Positions 25,050-34,104 of a DNA stretch of 64,000 bases are shown one piece after another (positions within the stretch are counted from its first letter, which is position 1; every line of letters begins with the position of its first letter). The notes beneath the pieces are model-generated. The model saw only the letters and a program-made list of their open reading frames with translations, did no database searches and was not told the DNA's origin. The position numbers were made by a program, and so were the translations under genes. Source of the stretch: Microbacterium sp. (lineage in GTDB: Bacteria; Actinomycetota; Actinomycetes; Actinomycetales; Microbacteriaceae); the NCBI GenBank assembly GCA_019510305.1, contig JAEKKN010000025.1, positions 1-64,000 of the forward strand. The letters are read 5' to 3'.

Positions 25050-26794
25050 CGAAGCTGACGGACGATCCGGAGTCATTCGTCGCGGATTCCCTCGACGGAC
25101 TCGTCCTGTCCCATCCCGACATCCTCAGACGGGTCGACGGCGGCGTGGCGCGCGCCGCGGATCTTCCCCGAGGACAGGTCGCCGTGGTCGTCGGCGGCGG
25201 CTCCGGGCACTATCCCGGGTTCGCTGGCGCAGTCGGCGAAGGGATGGCGGCGGCGGCGGTGTGCGGCAATATCTTCTCTTCGCCTTCGACGGCTCAGGCG
25301 ATTCGAGTGGTCAACGAAGTCGAGGCTGACGGCGGCGTCCTCTTCTCATACGGGAACTACGCAGGTGACGTCATCCACTTCGGCGAAGCGCAGCGCCGGC
25401 TGCGTGAGCAGGGCATCGACGTGCGCACCGTTCTGGTGACCGATGACATCGCGAGCGCTCCTTCTGAGCAGAGAGACCAGCGTCGCGGCATCGCCGGCGA
25501 CCTCTGCGTCTTCCGCATCGCCGGCGCGTCCGCCTCACGCGGTGATTCGCTCGACGATGTCGAACGCCTCGCGGCTCTGGCGAACGATCGCACGCGCAGT
25601 CTGGGGGTCGCCTTCTCGGGCTGCACGCTTCCCGGGGCCCAGGAGCCCCTCTTCCGGGTGCCCGAAGGCATGATGTCGATCGGACTCGGCATCCACGGCG
25701 AGCCCGGCATCCGGGACGTGCCGATCGAGAAGGCGGATCGCCTCGCGCTGACGCTGCTCGGTCCGCTGCTCGATGAGCGTCCGGACGGGGCGTCCGGACG
25801 CGTGGCGCTGTTGGTGAACGGCTTGGGCGCGATCACCGCCGAAGAACTGTTCGTACTGTTCGCGCATGTGCACGCCGAACTCACTCGTCGGGAGATCACT
25901 GTGGTCGCCCCCATCTGCGGCGACCTCGTCACCAGCCTCGACATGGGCGGCGTATCCATCACTCTGATGTGGCTGGATGATGAGCTGGAAGAGCTCTGGT
26001 GCAGTCCCGTGCGCACTGCTGCCCTGGCACGGGGCGACAGCCCGACCGGCGAGGTCAGGGCGTCGCCGCGGTCCGCCCGTGCCGCAGCGGCCGGAACTCC
26101 GGATGCCCCAGCCCGCGCGAAGCGGCCCGCCTCAGCCGAGTCGGTGGCCTGTGCGCACTCGGCGAGGGTCCTGCTTCACGAGGCCAAGGAGGCCATCGCC
26201 TCTGCCGAAGAGTCGTTGGGAGCGCTGGATGCCATCGCCGGCGACGGCGATCACGGTGTCGGGATGCTGAGAGGGCTGGAAGCGGCCGTCGCGGCAGCAG
26301 CCGACGTCGACGTCGACGCCGGCATCGGCGAACTGCTCGCCGTGGCAGGCGAGGCCTGGGCCGATCGAGCCGGCGGCACCTCCGGCGCGCTTTGGGGTGC
26401 CGCTCTCGCAGCCTTCGGAGCCGAACTCGACGCGTCGCCCACGGTCGACGCGTCGACCATCTACGCGGCCGTAGACAAGGCGCGCGGACGTCTCGTCGAG
26501 CTCGGCGGCGCGGAGCCGGGAGACAAGACCATGCTCGACGCACTGCTCCCGTTCGAGAGAACCCTCGCCTCAGAGGCCGCCGGCGGATCGAGTCTCCCGG
26601 ACGCGATCGTCGCCGCGGCGCAGGAGGCGCAGCGGGCAGCCGAAGGCACGGCGGCGCTGTCGCCGCGGCGCGGGCGCGCGCGACCGCTCGCCGAACGCAG
26701 CATCGGCCACCCCGATCCGGGCGCGGTGTCGTTCGCGCTCATCATGCGCACAGTCGCGGAGAGTTCCGTGACCGATCAGAGGAGTCAGAGATGA
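25046..26794 (+). CDS. Fused DhaK-DhaL kinase, probable tetrulose (erythrulose) kinase
   Basis: 582 residues. Residues about 1-330 form the DhaK domain: GGGSGHYPGFAG, then GLGIHGEPG with His217 that holds the keto-sugar covalently. A variable Ala/Pro/Arg linker (about 335-370) leads to the DhaL ATP-binding domain with the Mg-binding GDGDHGVGM, AGGTSGALWGAAL and DKTMLDALLP motifs. The domain order is that of ATP-dependent dihydroxyacetone kinases. Clustered with isomerases rather than glycerol genes, it is more likely a kinase for L- or D-erythrulose (LerK/DerK type). Overlaps both neighbours as ATGA. Confidence 0.82.
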   Translation: MTKLTDDPESFVADSLDGLVLSHPDILRRVDGGVARAADLPRGQVAVVVGGGSGHYPGFAGAVGEGMAAAAVCGNIFSSPSTAQAIRVVNEVEADGGVLFSYGNYAGDVIHFGEAQRRLREQGIDVRTVLVTDDIASAPSEQRDQRRGIAGDLCVFRIAGASASRGDSLDDVERLAALANDRTRSLGVAFSGCTLPGAQEPLFRVPEGMMSIGLGIHGEPGIRDVPIEKADRLALTLLGPLLDERPDGASGRVALLVNGLGAITAEELFVLFAHVHAELTRREITVVAPICGDLVTSLDMGGVSITLMWLDDELEELWCSPVRTAALARGDSPTGEVRASPRSARAAAAGTPDAPARAKRPASAESVACAHSARVLLHEAKEAIASAEESLGALDAIAGDGDHGVGMLRGLEAAVAAAADVDVDAGIGELLAVAGEAWADRAGGTSGALWGAALAAFGAELDASPTVDASTIYAAVDKARGRLVELGGAEPGDKTMLDALLPFERTLASEAAGGSSLPDAIVAAAQEAQRAAEGTAALSPRRGRARPLAERSIGHPDPGAVSFALIMRTVAESSVTDQRSQR

Positions 26795-27258
26795 ACGGAT
26801 GGCGTGTCGTCGTCGGTGCGGATGACGCCGGCTACGAGCTCAAGGAGACGCTGCGCAAGCTGCTCGAGAGCGATGCGAGAGTCGAGTCGGTGACCGACCT
26901 CGGCGTCGATGCCTCTGGCACCACGGCCTACCCGCATATCGCGGCAGAAGCAGCGGGGCACGTCGCCGACAAGAGTGCGGATCGCGCTCTTCTCGTCTGC
27001 GGGACCGGCCTGGGAATGGCGATCACGGCGAACAAGGTCGAGGGCGTGCGTGCTGTCACCGCGCACGACGCGTACTCGGTCGAGAGATCGGTTCTGAGCA
27101 ATGACGCCCAGGTGCTGGCTCTGGGCGCCCGCGTGATCGGCCCTGAGCTCGCGAAGAAGCTCGTAGACGAGTGGCTTGATCTGCGGTTCGACCCCGGCTC
27201 GGCCTCGGCCGCGAAAGTCGCCCTGATCCGCGAGATCGAGACGGGAGCATCGAAATGA
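26791..27258 (+). CDS. RpiB/LacAB-family isomerase, probable tetrulose-phosphate isomerase
   Basis: 155 residues from the ATG at 26791, which overlaps the kinase stop. RpiB marks: VVVGADDAGYELKE, LVCGTGLGMAITANKVEGVRA and HDAYSVERSVLSNDAQVLALGARVIG. The CGTG cysteine and histidine of the active site are present. RpiB proteins act on ribose-5-phosphate or, in EryI/DerI members, D-erythrulose-4-phosphate to D-erythrose-4-phosphate. The operon context favours the second activity. Confidence 0.85.
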   Translation: MNGWRVVVGADDAGYELKETLRKLLESDARVESVTDLGVDASGTTAYPHIAAEAAGHVADKSADRALLVCGTGLGMAITANKVEGVRAVTAHDAYSVERSVLSNDAQVLALGARVIGPELAKKLVDEWLDLRFDPGSASAAKVALIREIETGASK

Positions 27259-28208
27259 CCGAACTCGTCGCCGTCGTCGGTTCGGGATACATGGGTGGCG
27301 GGATCGCGCAGGTGATCGCGCTTTCGGGCAGAGACGTCGTTCTGGCGGATGTCTCTGCGGAGCACGCCCGGCACAGCCTCGACCGCATCGTGCGTGAGGC
27401 GGAGGAATTCGAGAGCCGGTCGCTGTTCCCTGCCGGAGCAGCTGAGATCCTGGCGCAGCGCGTGCGGTCGGCGGAGTCGATCGAGGAGGCCGTCGCAGAC
27501 GCCGACGTCATCGAAGAAGCGGTGCCGGAGGTACTCGAGATCAAGCACGAGACGCTCAGACGCATCAGCGCCGCGGCACCCGCCCAGGCGCTGATCGGAA
27601 GCAACACGTCCACCATCTCGATCGCCGCGCTCGCTGAAGCCGTTACCGGACCCGAGCGCTTCCTCGGCGTGCACTTCAGCAACCCGGCCACGTTCATCCC
27701 GGGCGTCGAGGTGATCCCGCACGCGGGCACCGATCGCGCGCGAGTGGTGCAGGCGATCACATTGCTGCGCGAGTGCGGCAAGCAGGGTGTCGAGGTCCCC
27801 GACGTGACCGGCTTCGTCCTCAACCGGTTGCAGTACGCGCTCTTCACCGAAGCCGCCCGTCTGGTCGAGGAGGGCGTGGCGTCGCCGGAAGCGGTCGACA
27901 CCATCGCACGGACGACTTTCGGGTACCGGCTGCCGTTCTTCGGCCCGTTCGCGATCGCCGACATCGCCGGTCTCGACGTGTACGAGTTCTGCTATGGTTC
28001 CCTCGGCGACGCCTACCCCGGACGCTTCTCGGAGCCCGACGTGCTGCGCGAGCGTGTGGCCCGGGGCGATTTGGGTGTGAAGAGCGGGCGAGGGTTCCTC
28101 GCCACGCCGCCGGAACGATCAGCCGAGCTGGTCGCTTACCGCGATCGGGCGTACGCCGCGATGGCCGAACTGCTTGAACGGCTCGGTCCGGCCCCGGTCG
28201 ACTACTGA
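27255..28208 (+). CDS. 3-hydroxyacyl-CoA dehydrogenase-like NAD-dependent dehydrogenase
   Basis: 317 residues. The N-terminal Rossmann motif is VVGSGYMGGGIAQ; IGSNTSTISIAALAEAV, FLGVHFSNPATFIPGVEVIP and VPDVTGFVLNRLQYALFTEAARLVEEG are standard 3HCDH signatures; the C-terminal domain ends GVKSGRGF. Members act on 3-hydroxyacyl-CoAs but also on sugar acids such as L-gulonate. As the fourth gene of a sugar operon it may oxidise a hydroxy acid related to a tetronate or a branched sugar acid. No thiolase or CoA ligase is nearby, which argues against fatty-acid use. Confidence 0.8.
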   Translation: MTELVAVVGSGYMGGGIAQVIALSGRDVVLADVSAEHARHSLDRIVREAEEFESRSLFPAGAAEILAQRVRSAESIEEAVADADVIEEAVPEVLEIKHETLRRISAAAPAQALIGSNTSTISIAALAEAVTGPERFLGVHFSNPATFIPGVEVIPHAGTDRARVVQAITLLRECGKQGVEVPDVTGFVLNRLQYALFTEAARLVEEGVASPEAVDTIARTTFGYRLPFFGPFAIADIAGLDVYEFCYGSLGDAYPGRFSEPDVLRERVARGDLGVKSGRGFLATPPERSAELVAYRDRAYAAMAELLERLGPAPVDY

Positions 28209-28224
28209 GGCGCTTCCGGAGGGG

Positions 28225-28264
28225 ATGCGAATGCCGTCGGACATCCGTCCGACGGCATTCGCAT
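28225..28264 (+). terminator. Terminator hairpin after the tetrulose-type operon
   Basis: Perfect 18-bp arms (28225-28242 and 28247-28264) with a 4-base loop lie 16 bases after the stop at 28208. Confidence 0.9.
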
Positions 28265-28336
28265 GTCCTCGAATCGGCGGTGGAGGTCGCGGCGATCGGC
28301 GGAGCTGAGGCCTGACCTGTCGATGCTCAGGATGCA

Positions 28337-28373
28337 AGGAAGGCGGGTGGGCGAATCGCCCACCCGCCTTCCT
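28337..28373 (-). terminator. Terminator hairpin after the second sugar transporter operon
   Basis: Perfect 16-bp arms (28337-28352 and 28358-28373) with a 5-base loop lie ten bases beyond the stop of the binding-protein gene on the minus strand. Confidence 0.9.
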
Positions 28374-28383
28374 GATGCGGTTG

Positions 28384-29712
28384 CTACTGACCCAGCTCGT
28401 TCTCGAGGTCGCTCTGTGCCTGGTCGAGGGCGTCCTTGGCGGGAGTGCCGCTCTCGTAGATCTCGTTCAGGGTGATCGTCCGGAACTGATTGTCGACCTG
28501 GGGCAGGTTCGGGTTGGAGAAGGACTCGAAGTGGCCGATGCCGTCCTTCACAGAGTTCAGCACGTCGAACAGGTTCGTCTGGAAGTACTTGTTGAACTTG
28601 TTCTCCGGGTTGTGGGTGACCTTCTCGTCCTCCCAGACCGACATGTTGACCGGATCGAATCCGAGAACCTCCCAGACGGCGACGTTGGCTTCGAGCGAGA
28701 GCTTGGCGTACGCGAGGAACTCCGCGGCCAACTCTTCGTGCTCAGTGCCGCGCAGCACGGTGGTGCCAGTACCGCCACCACCGATGGTCAGCGTGTCGGA
28801 GCCTTCGATCTGCGGCGCCGGGGCGATCGCGATCTTGCCGGCGAGGTCGGGCATGTAGTCCACGAATCGCGATGTGTACCACGCCGGGTACACGATCGCG
28901 GCGAAGTCGCCGTCGTTGATCGCGCCGTACGCCTCTTCGTCATCCGGGCTTCCGCCCGGGATCGTGGAGAGTGCGCCCGCGTCCTTCATCTCCTGGAACA
29001 TCTCCATGGTCTCGACGACCTCGGGGCTGTTGACCGCGACATCGCCCATTCCGTCGTCGTCGAACAGCTGCCCTCCGTTCTGGGCGATCGCGAGCGGCTC
29101 CGTGAAGAAGACGCCGGTGCTCGCGACGCTGAACGCCTTCCCTGTCGCCTCGTTGTAGGCGGAACCGGCTGCCGAGAAGTCATCCCAGGTCTTGATCGTC
29201 GTGTAGTCGATGCCCGCACCCTCGAGGAGCTCGGTGTTGTAGAACGCGACGAATGCGCCGACGTGAGTCGGGTAGCCGTAGATCTTGTCGTTACGGCTGT
29301 ACAGGTCCAGACGCGCCTGCACGATGTCGTCGACGTACGGCTCTGCGGCCTCGGTCAGGTCGTACAGCGGCGGGTTGTCGCCCTTGACGAAGTTGCCGAA
29401 TTTGCCGACTTCGATGTCGGCCAGATCGGGAAGACCCTCGCCGGAGTTCACGGCGAGCAGCAGCTTGTCGTGCATGTCCTGGTACGGGTAGACCGTGATG
29501 TCGAGGTCGATCGCCTTGTCCGGGTTCTTCTCGTTCCACTTCTCGGCCATCTCTTCGTAGACCTGGCCGTGGAGTTCGGCGAACACCCACATGTCCAGCT
29601 TGGTGGCGCCGTCGGCACCCTCCTCGGGCGTGTCGCCGCTCGAGCAGCCGGACAGGGCTCCGACGGCCAGACCTGCTGCGACCGTCGCGGTCAGAATCCT
29701 TCGGATTCGCAT
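28384..29712 (-). CDS. Sugar ABC transporter substrate-binding lipoprotein
   Basis: 442 residues from the ATG at 29712 (AGGAG seven bases upstream). Lipobox ALSGC with acylated Cys23; mature start SSGDTPEEGADG, then the family-1 solute-binding strand LDMWVFAELHGQVYEEMAEKWNEKNP. It is the third gene of a minus-strand CUT1 operon after two permeases, an order reversed from the first transporter. The neighbours GH3, GH51 and tetrulose genes suggest an oligosaccharide ligand. Confidence 0.9.
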   Translation of the reverse strand: MRIRRILTATVAAGLAVGALSGCSSGDTPEEGADGATKLDMWVFAELHGQVYEEMAEKWNEKNPDKAIDLDITVYPYQDMHDKLLLAVNSGEGLPDLADIEVGKFGNFVKGDNPPLYDLTEAAEPYVDDIVQARLDLYSRNDKIYGYPTHVGAFVAFYNTELLEGAGIDYTTIKTWDDFSAAGSAYNEATGKAFSVASTGVFFTEPLAIAQNGGQLFDDDGMGDVAVNSPEVVETMEMFQEMKDAGALSTIPGGSPDDEEAYGAINDGDFAAIVYPAWYTSRFVDYMPDLAGKIAIAPAPQIEGSDTLTIGGGGTGTTVLRGTEHEELAAEFLAYAKLSLEANVAVWEVLGFDPVNMSVWEDEKVTHNPENKFNKYFQTNLFDVLNSVKDGIGHFESFSNPNLPQVDNQFRTITLNEIYESGTPAKDALDQAQSDLENELGQ

Positions 29713-29774
29713 GGTGGTACTCCTGACTTTGTGTGTGATGGTGCGGATGGGGTGAGATGCGAAGACGGGTGCGG

Positions 29775-30668
29775 TCAGCCCTTCACAGCGCCGGCGGTCA
29801 TTCCTTCGACGAAGAAGCGCTGGAATGCGAGGAAGAGGATGAGGATCGGGATCAGCGAGAAGAACGATCCGATGATGAGCAGCTCGTAGTTGTTGCCGTA
29901 CGGCGTCAGGAGGGTGTTCAGGCCGATGGGCAGCAGGAACTTGTCCGGCGAGCGCAGTACGAGCAGCGGCCAGAGGAAGTTGTTCCAGATCGTCATGCCG
30001 TTGAGGATCGCCATGGCCGCGAAAGCGGGCTTCGCGATCGGGGCTACGAGGCGGAAGAAGATGCCGAACTCCGAGACGCCGTCGATACGTCCGGCCTCGA
30101 GGATCTCCTGGGGCACGCCGAGGAAGTACTGCCGGAAGAAGAAGATCGTCACGGCCTGCGCGAGGAACGGCAGGACGACGATCCAGTACTGGTCGGCTGC
30201 GCCGAACTCGTTCACCTGCACGTACAGCGGAAGCATCAGCATCTCGAACGGGATCGTCATCAGGATGATGACGAGGAGGAAGCCGAGGCTCTTGCCGCGG
30301 AACTCGTACATGGCGAAGCCGTAGGCGACGAACGAGCTCACGAGAAGGGTGCCGACGACCTGCACGAGAGTCACGACCAGGGTGTTCCAGAACCACTGGA
30401 AGTACTGACCCGATTCCGTGAACAGCATCACGTAGTTGTCGAGGCTGAGCTTCGAGAAGTCGACGGCGAACGATATCCCGTTGCGGATGACGTCGTTGCC
30501 GTCCTGGAACGTGCCGATGAAGATCGCCAGCACCGGGACGAGCGACACTAGGGCGATCACGATGAGGAACGCACTCTGGATCACCGTCGCCGTGCGGCGG
30601 GACATCCGCGGTCGTGGTGCGGTGGTATCCGACGTGCTGTCGGTCGAGGTCATGGTCTGCCGGCTCAT
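29775..30668 (-). CDS. Sugar ABC transporter permease (MalG type)
   Basis: 297 residues from the ATG at 30668, which overlaps the previous stop as ATGA; an internal ATG five codons later (30653) is an alternative. Six spans after a Ser/Thr-rich N-terminus; EAA loop ILEAGRIDGVSEFGIFFRLVAP; C-terminus RFFVEGMTAGAVKG is the usual end of MalG-type proteins. Confidence 0.92.
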   Translation of the reverse strand: MSRQTMTSTDSTSDTTAPRPRMSRRTATVIQSAFLIVIALVSLVPVLAIFIGTFQDGNDVIRNGISFAVDFSKLSLDNYVMLFTESGQYFQWFWNTLVVTLVQVVGTLLVSSFVAYGFAMYEFRGKSLGFLLVIILMTIPFEMLMLPLYVQVNEFGAADQYWIVVLPFLAQAVTIFFFRQYFLGVPQEILEAGRIDGVSEFGIFFRLVAPIAKPAFAAMAILNGMTIWNNFLWPLLVLRSPDKFLLPIGLNTLLTPYGNNYELLIIGSFFSLIPILILFLAFQRFFVEGMTAGAVKG

Positions 30669-31564
30669 CGGGCGGACTCCTTCTTGAACGTTCCCGTGGC
30701 GGTGAGCTGCGTGAGGTTGATGGCGAGGACCAGCACGAGCAGGACAACGCCGACGGCGGAGGCGAAGCCGAGGTCGTTCTCCTGAATGCCCTTGCGGTAG
30801 AGGTACCCCACGATCGTGAGGCCCTGGTTGTTGGGCGAGTTGTTGCCCGCGTAGAGCATGAAGCTCTCGAGGAACATCGCCAGACCGCCGTACACGCTGA
30901 TGGTCGTCACATACACGATCGTGGGCTTGAGGTTGGGGAGTGTCACGTTGAAGAACTGCTGCACTTTGTTCGCGCCGTCGATCGACGCGGCCTCGTAATA
31001 CTCCGCCGGGATCGCCTGCATCCCTGCGAGGAAGTACATCGTGTTGACCCCGGTCCACCGCCACACAGCGAGCAGCAGCAGAGCGGTCAGTCCGGTGAGA
31101 TCCTCACGCAGCCATCGCACGGGTCCGAATCCGAAGAACTCCACGACCTGGTTCATCAGGCCGGAATCGGTCTCGGCGAACATGAGGCGGAACACGATGC
31201 CGGCGACGACCACCGATGTCAGTGCCGGTACGAACAGTGACGACTTGAAGAAGTTCTTGATCCGGCCATTGCCGATCTTGGAGTTGATGATGGCGGCGAG
31301 CACCATCGGGATCGGGACGAGCAAGAGCATCGTCAGCACCATGTACCGGATGCTGTTGAACATGGCCTTCCAGAAGACCTGGTCTCGCCAGAGCCGATCG
31401 TAGTTCGAGGTGCCGACGAAGGTCGCGTCGCCGTACAGGACCTCCTGGAAGCTCATGACCACGGATCGACCCACCGGAATGAGCCAGAAGATCACGAGCG
31501 TGAGAAGGAACGGCAGGATGAACAAGTAGGGGGCGATGCGCTTGCTGTAGAGCAGCTTCTTCAT
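30665..31564 (-). CDS. Sugar ABC transporter permease (MalF type)
   Basis: 299 residues from the ATG at 31564; a TTG-initiated extension of 42 residues (to 31690) is rejected because it runs through the promoter/operator region. First span APYLFILPFLLTLVIFWLIP; EAA loop YYEAASIDGANKVQQFFNVTLP. It is the first gene of the operon and is divergent from the GH3 gene across 188 bases holding a LacI-type operator. Confidence 0.92.
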   Translation of the reverse strand: MKKLLYSKRIAPYLFILPFLLTLVIFWLIPVGRSVVMSFQEVLYGDATFVGTSNYDRLWRDQVFWKAMFNSIRYMVLTMLLLVPIPMVLAAIINSKIGNGRIKNFFKSSLFVPALTSVVVAGIVFRLMFAETDSGLMNQVVEFFGFGPVRWLREDLTGLTALLLLAVWRWTGVNTMYFLAGMQAIPAEYYEAASIDGANKVQQFFNVTLPNLKPTIVYVTTISVYGGLAMFLESFMLYAGNNSPNNQGLTIVGYLYRKGIQENDLGFASAVGVVLLVLVLAINLTQLTATGTFKKESAR

Positions 31565-31656
31565 CCGGGGGCTCTCTCGATCGACGGTGACCAGGGTGCG
31601 CACGCGAATCCGCGTGTCGTTCTTGACAGAACCGGTCGGGTTCCGGTCAAGTTGAT

Positions 31657-31668
31657 TACAACGTTGCA
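31657..31668. promoter_or_regulatory. LacI-type operator between the transporter operon and the GH3 gene
   Basis: TACAACGTTGCA is a near-perfect palindrome with central CG, the form typical of LacI-family sites. On the minus strand TTGACA (31690-31685) lies 18 bases before CAACGT (31666-31661), so the operator covers the transporter's -10. It lies about 85 bases before the GH3 start, whose SD is AAGGAGG (31740-31746). The LacI protein at 21990-23075 is the only LacI gene in the window and the first candidate. Confidence 0.55.
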
Positions 31669-31752
31669 TTCGAGGTGCGACTCTTGTCAAGTCTCAATGC
31701 GCAGTCGTCATCGAAATCTGACCCCCGAGGTCTCAGTTGAAGGAGGTCCCGC

Positions 31753-34050
31753 ATGGCGGGTGAGCTCTGGCGCGACGCGGCCGCCGGCATCGAGGACAGG
31801 CTGAACGCACTGATCTCCGAGCTCAGCCCGGATGAGAGGATCGCCCAACTCGGCTCGTACTGGGCCGACCAGCGCGGCACGGATGAGATCATCGCGCCCA
31901 TGCAGGACGTGTTCTCGGAGGGCCGAGCGTCGTTCGAGCACGCGGTGCGACATGGCATCGGTCAGCTGACCCGCGTCTTCGGCACTTCACCGGTGACTGC
32001 GCGCGAGGGCATGTCGCGTATCAGCGCGGCGCAATCGCATCTGCAGAGCCGCACGCGGCTCGGAATCCCCGCGGTCGTACACGAGGAGTGCCTGACGGGA
32101 TTCACCACCCTGGGAGCGACGGTCTATCCGACGGCGCTTGCCTGGGGCGCGACGTTCGACCCGCGGCTGGTCGAGGAGATGGGTCGTGCGATCGGCCGGG
32201 ATCTGGCAGCGGTGGGCGTGCACCAAGCTCTGGCGCCGGTGCTCGACGTGGTCACGGACTATCGATGGGGTCGTGTCGAGGAGACGATGGGGGAGGACCC
32301 CTACGTCGTCGCCACTCTCGCATCCGCCTACGTCGAGGGTCTGCAGGACGCGGGCGTCATCGCGACGCTGAAGCACTTCGCCGGTCACGCGACATCGCGA
32401 GGCGGCCGTAACCATGCACCGGTCTCGATGGGTGAGCGCGAACTGCGAGACCTCGTGTTGCCGCCCTTCGAGATGGCGGTGCGCGATGCGCGAGCGCGCA
32501 GCGTGATGAACTCCTACACGGAGACCGACCGGGTGCCGGCGGCGGCGGACCGGTGGCTGCTGACCGACGTGCTCCGTGGCGAATGGGGCTTCCGCGGCAC
32601 GGTCGTCTCCGATTACTGGGCCGTCGCCTTTCTCAAATCGAAGCACGGTGTCGCGGGCACCATGGCGGACGCGGGGCGTCTCGCACTTCGCGCCGGACTC
32701 GACGTGGAACTGCCTGACACCTCGGCGTTCCTCGAGTTGCACGCCGACGATCCGGATCCGGAGCGCACCGCCGTCGACATCGATCTCGCTCTGCGAAGGG
32801 TGCTGCGACAGAAGCTCGAACTCGGGCTGCTCGACGAAGGGTGGACCCCCGGCGCGCCCGCCGACTACGAACTGGACAGCGCGGGCAACCGCGACATAGC
32901 GCGGCGCATGGCCGAGGAATCGGTCATTCTGCTGGAGAACGCCGGCAGTGTGCTTCCGCTCTCACCCGAGACGTCGCGCGTCGCGGTCATCGGGCCCTGC
33001 GCGGACGATGCGAGCGCGTTGATGGGCGCCTACTCGTTCCCGGTGCATGTCCTGTCCCGGCATCCACAGCTCGGTCTCGGCCTCGACGCCGCGTCGCTCG
33101 CCGATGCGCTGCGAGCCGCGCTCCCCGCGTCCGATGTCGTCGTCGAACGCGGCTGCCCGCTGCAGGGCGCTGCAGACGACGAAGATATCGCGCGCGCCGT
33201 GACCGCAGCCGCAGCTGCCGAGGTCGCGGTGGTCATCGTCGGCGACCACGCGGGCATGTTCGGCAAGGGCACCTCGGGTGAGGGCTCGGATGCGCCGTCC
33301 CTCGAACTCCCCGGTGAGCAGGCGCGCCTCGTCGATGCGGTTCTCGACGCCGGCACTCCGGTCGTGCTTGTCGTCCTGTCCGGGCGACCGTACGCGATCG
33401 GACGCTTCACGGGCAGGGCCTCCGCCATCGTTCAGGCATTCATGCCGGGAGTGGAGGGCGCGGGCGCCATCGCACGCATCCTGAACGGCGAGGTCAACCC
33501 GAGCGGCCACCTTCCGGTGCAAGTGCCCTTCAGCGCGGCGGCCTTGCCGCACACCTACCTGGCGCCGCCTCTCGGACAGGACGGCGATCGGATCAGCAAC
33601 CTCTCGATCGCCCCCGCATTCCCCTTCGGGCACGGCCTGTCCTACACGACGTTCGAGGTCGTCGGACTCGCGCTCGATCGGCATGACATCGCGACCGACG
33701 GTACGGTCACCGCGAGCGTGACCGTGGCGAACACGGGCGATCGCGCCGGCCAGACGGTCGCGCAGCTGTATGCCGCTGATCCCGTCGCACAGGTCACCCG
33801 GCCCGTGCAGCAGCTGGTCGGGTACTCTCGGGTCTCGCTCGAGCCTGGCGAGTGCACCACAGTGTCGTTCGTGCTGCACGCCGATCGCTTCTCCTTCACC
33901 GGCATCGCACGCAGGCGAATCGTAGAACCCGGTGAGATCATCCTCTCGGCCGGTCTTACGGTCGGGGACCTGGTGAAGGCGGAGACCGTGGTTCTTACCG
34001 GCCCGGTGCGCGAGGTCGTCGATCCGGTCCTCCGCACCTTCGTCCTTTGA
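31753..34050 (+). CDS. GH3 beta-glycosidase (cytoplasmic)
   Basis: 765 residues, no signal peptide. N-terminal barrel with IPAVVHEECLTGF, KHFAGHATSRGGRNHAPVS and nucleophile Asp287 in GTVVSDYW; second domain with ESVILLENAGSVLPLS and FGKGTSGEGSDAPSLELPGEQ; C-terminal fibronectin-III-like domain with FGHGLSYTTFEV and VTVANTGDRAGQTVAQLY. This layout is shared by beta-glucosidases and beta-xylosidases. It probably trims oligosaccharides brought in by the divergent transporter. Strong SD AAGGAGG six bases before the ATG. The GH51 gene follows in the same direction after 54 bases. Confidence 0.9.
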   Translation: MAGELWRDAAAGIEDRLNALISELSPDERIAQLGSYWADQRGTDEIIAPMQDVFSEGRASFEHAVRHGIGQLTRVFGTSPVTAREGMSRISAAQSHLQSRTRLGIPAVVHEECLTGFTTLGATVYPTALAWGATFDPRLVEEMGRAIGRDLAAVGVHQALAPVLDVVTDYRWGRVEETMGEDPYVVATLASAYVEGLQDAGVIATLKHFAGHATSRGGRNHAPVSMGERELRDLVLPPFEMAVRDARARSVMNSYTETDRVPAAADRWLLTDVLRGEWGFRGTVVSDYWAVAFLKSKHGVAGTMADAGRLALRAGLDVELPDTSAFLELHADDPDPERTAVDIDLALRRVLRQKLELGLLDEGWTPGAPADYELDSAGNRDIARRMAEESVILLENAGSVLPLSPETSRVAVIGPCADDASALMGAYSFPVHVLSRHPQLGLGLDAASLADALRAALPASDVVVERGCPLQGAADDEDIARAVTAAAAAEVAVVIVGDHAGMFGKGTSGEGSDAPSLELPGEQARLVDAVLDAGTPVVLVVLSGRPYAIGRFTGRASAIVQAFMPGVEGAGAIARILNGEVNPSGHLPVQVPFSAAALPHTYLAPPLGQDGDRISNLSIAPAFPFGHGLSYTTFEVVGLALDRHDIATDGTVTASVTVANTGDRAGQTVAQLYAADPVAQVTRPVQQLVGYSRVSLEPGECTTVSFVLHADRFSFTGIARRRIVEPGEIILSAGLTVGDLVKAETVVLTGPVREVVDPVLRTFVL

Positions 34051-34104
34051 ACCCGAGGGGGCGCCGGCGGCGCTCACCAAGCCCAATCAGTAAAGGAATC
34101 AGCA

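Noticed and set aside
27255..28208. Fatty-acid beta-oxidation dehydrogenase
   Set aside because: No acyl-CoA dehydrogenase, hydratase, thiolase or CoA ligase nearby; the gene is translationally coupled to sugar kinase and isomerase genes.
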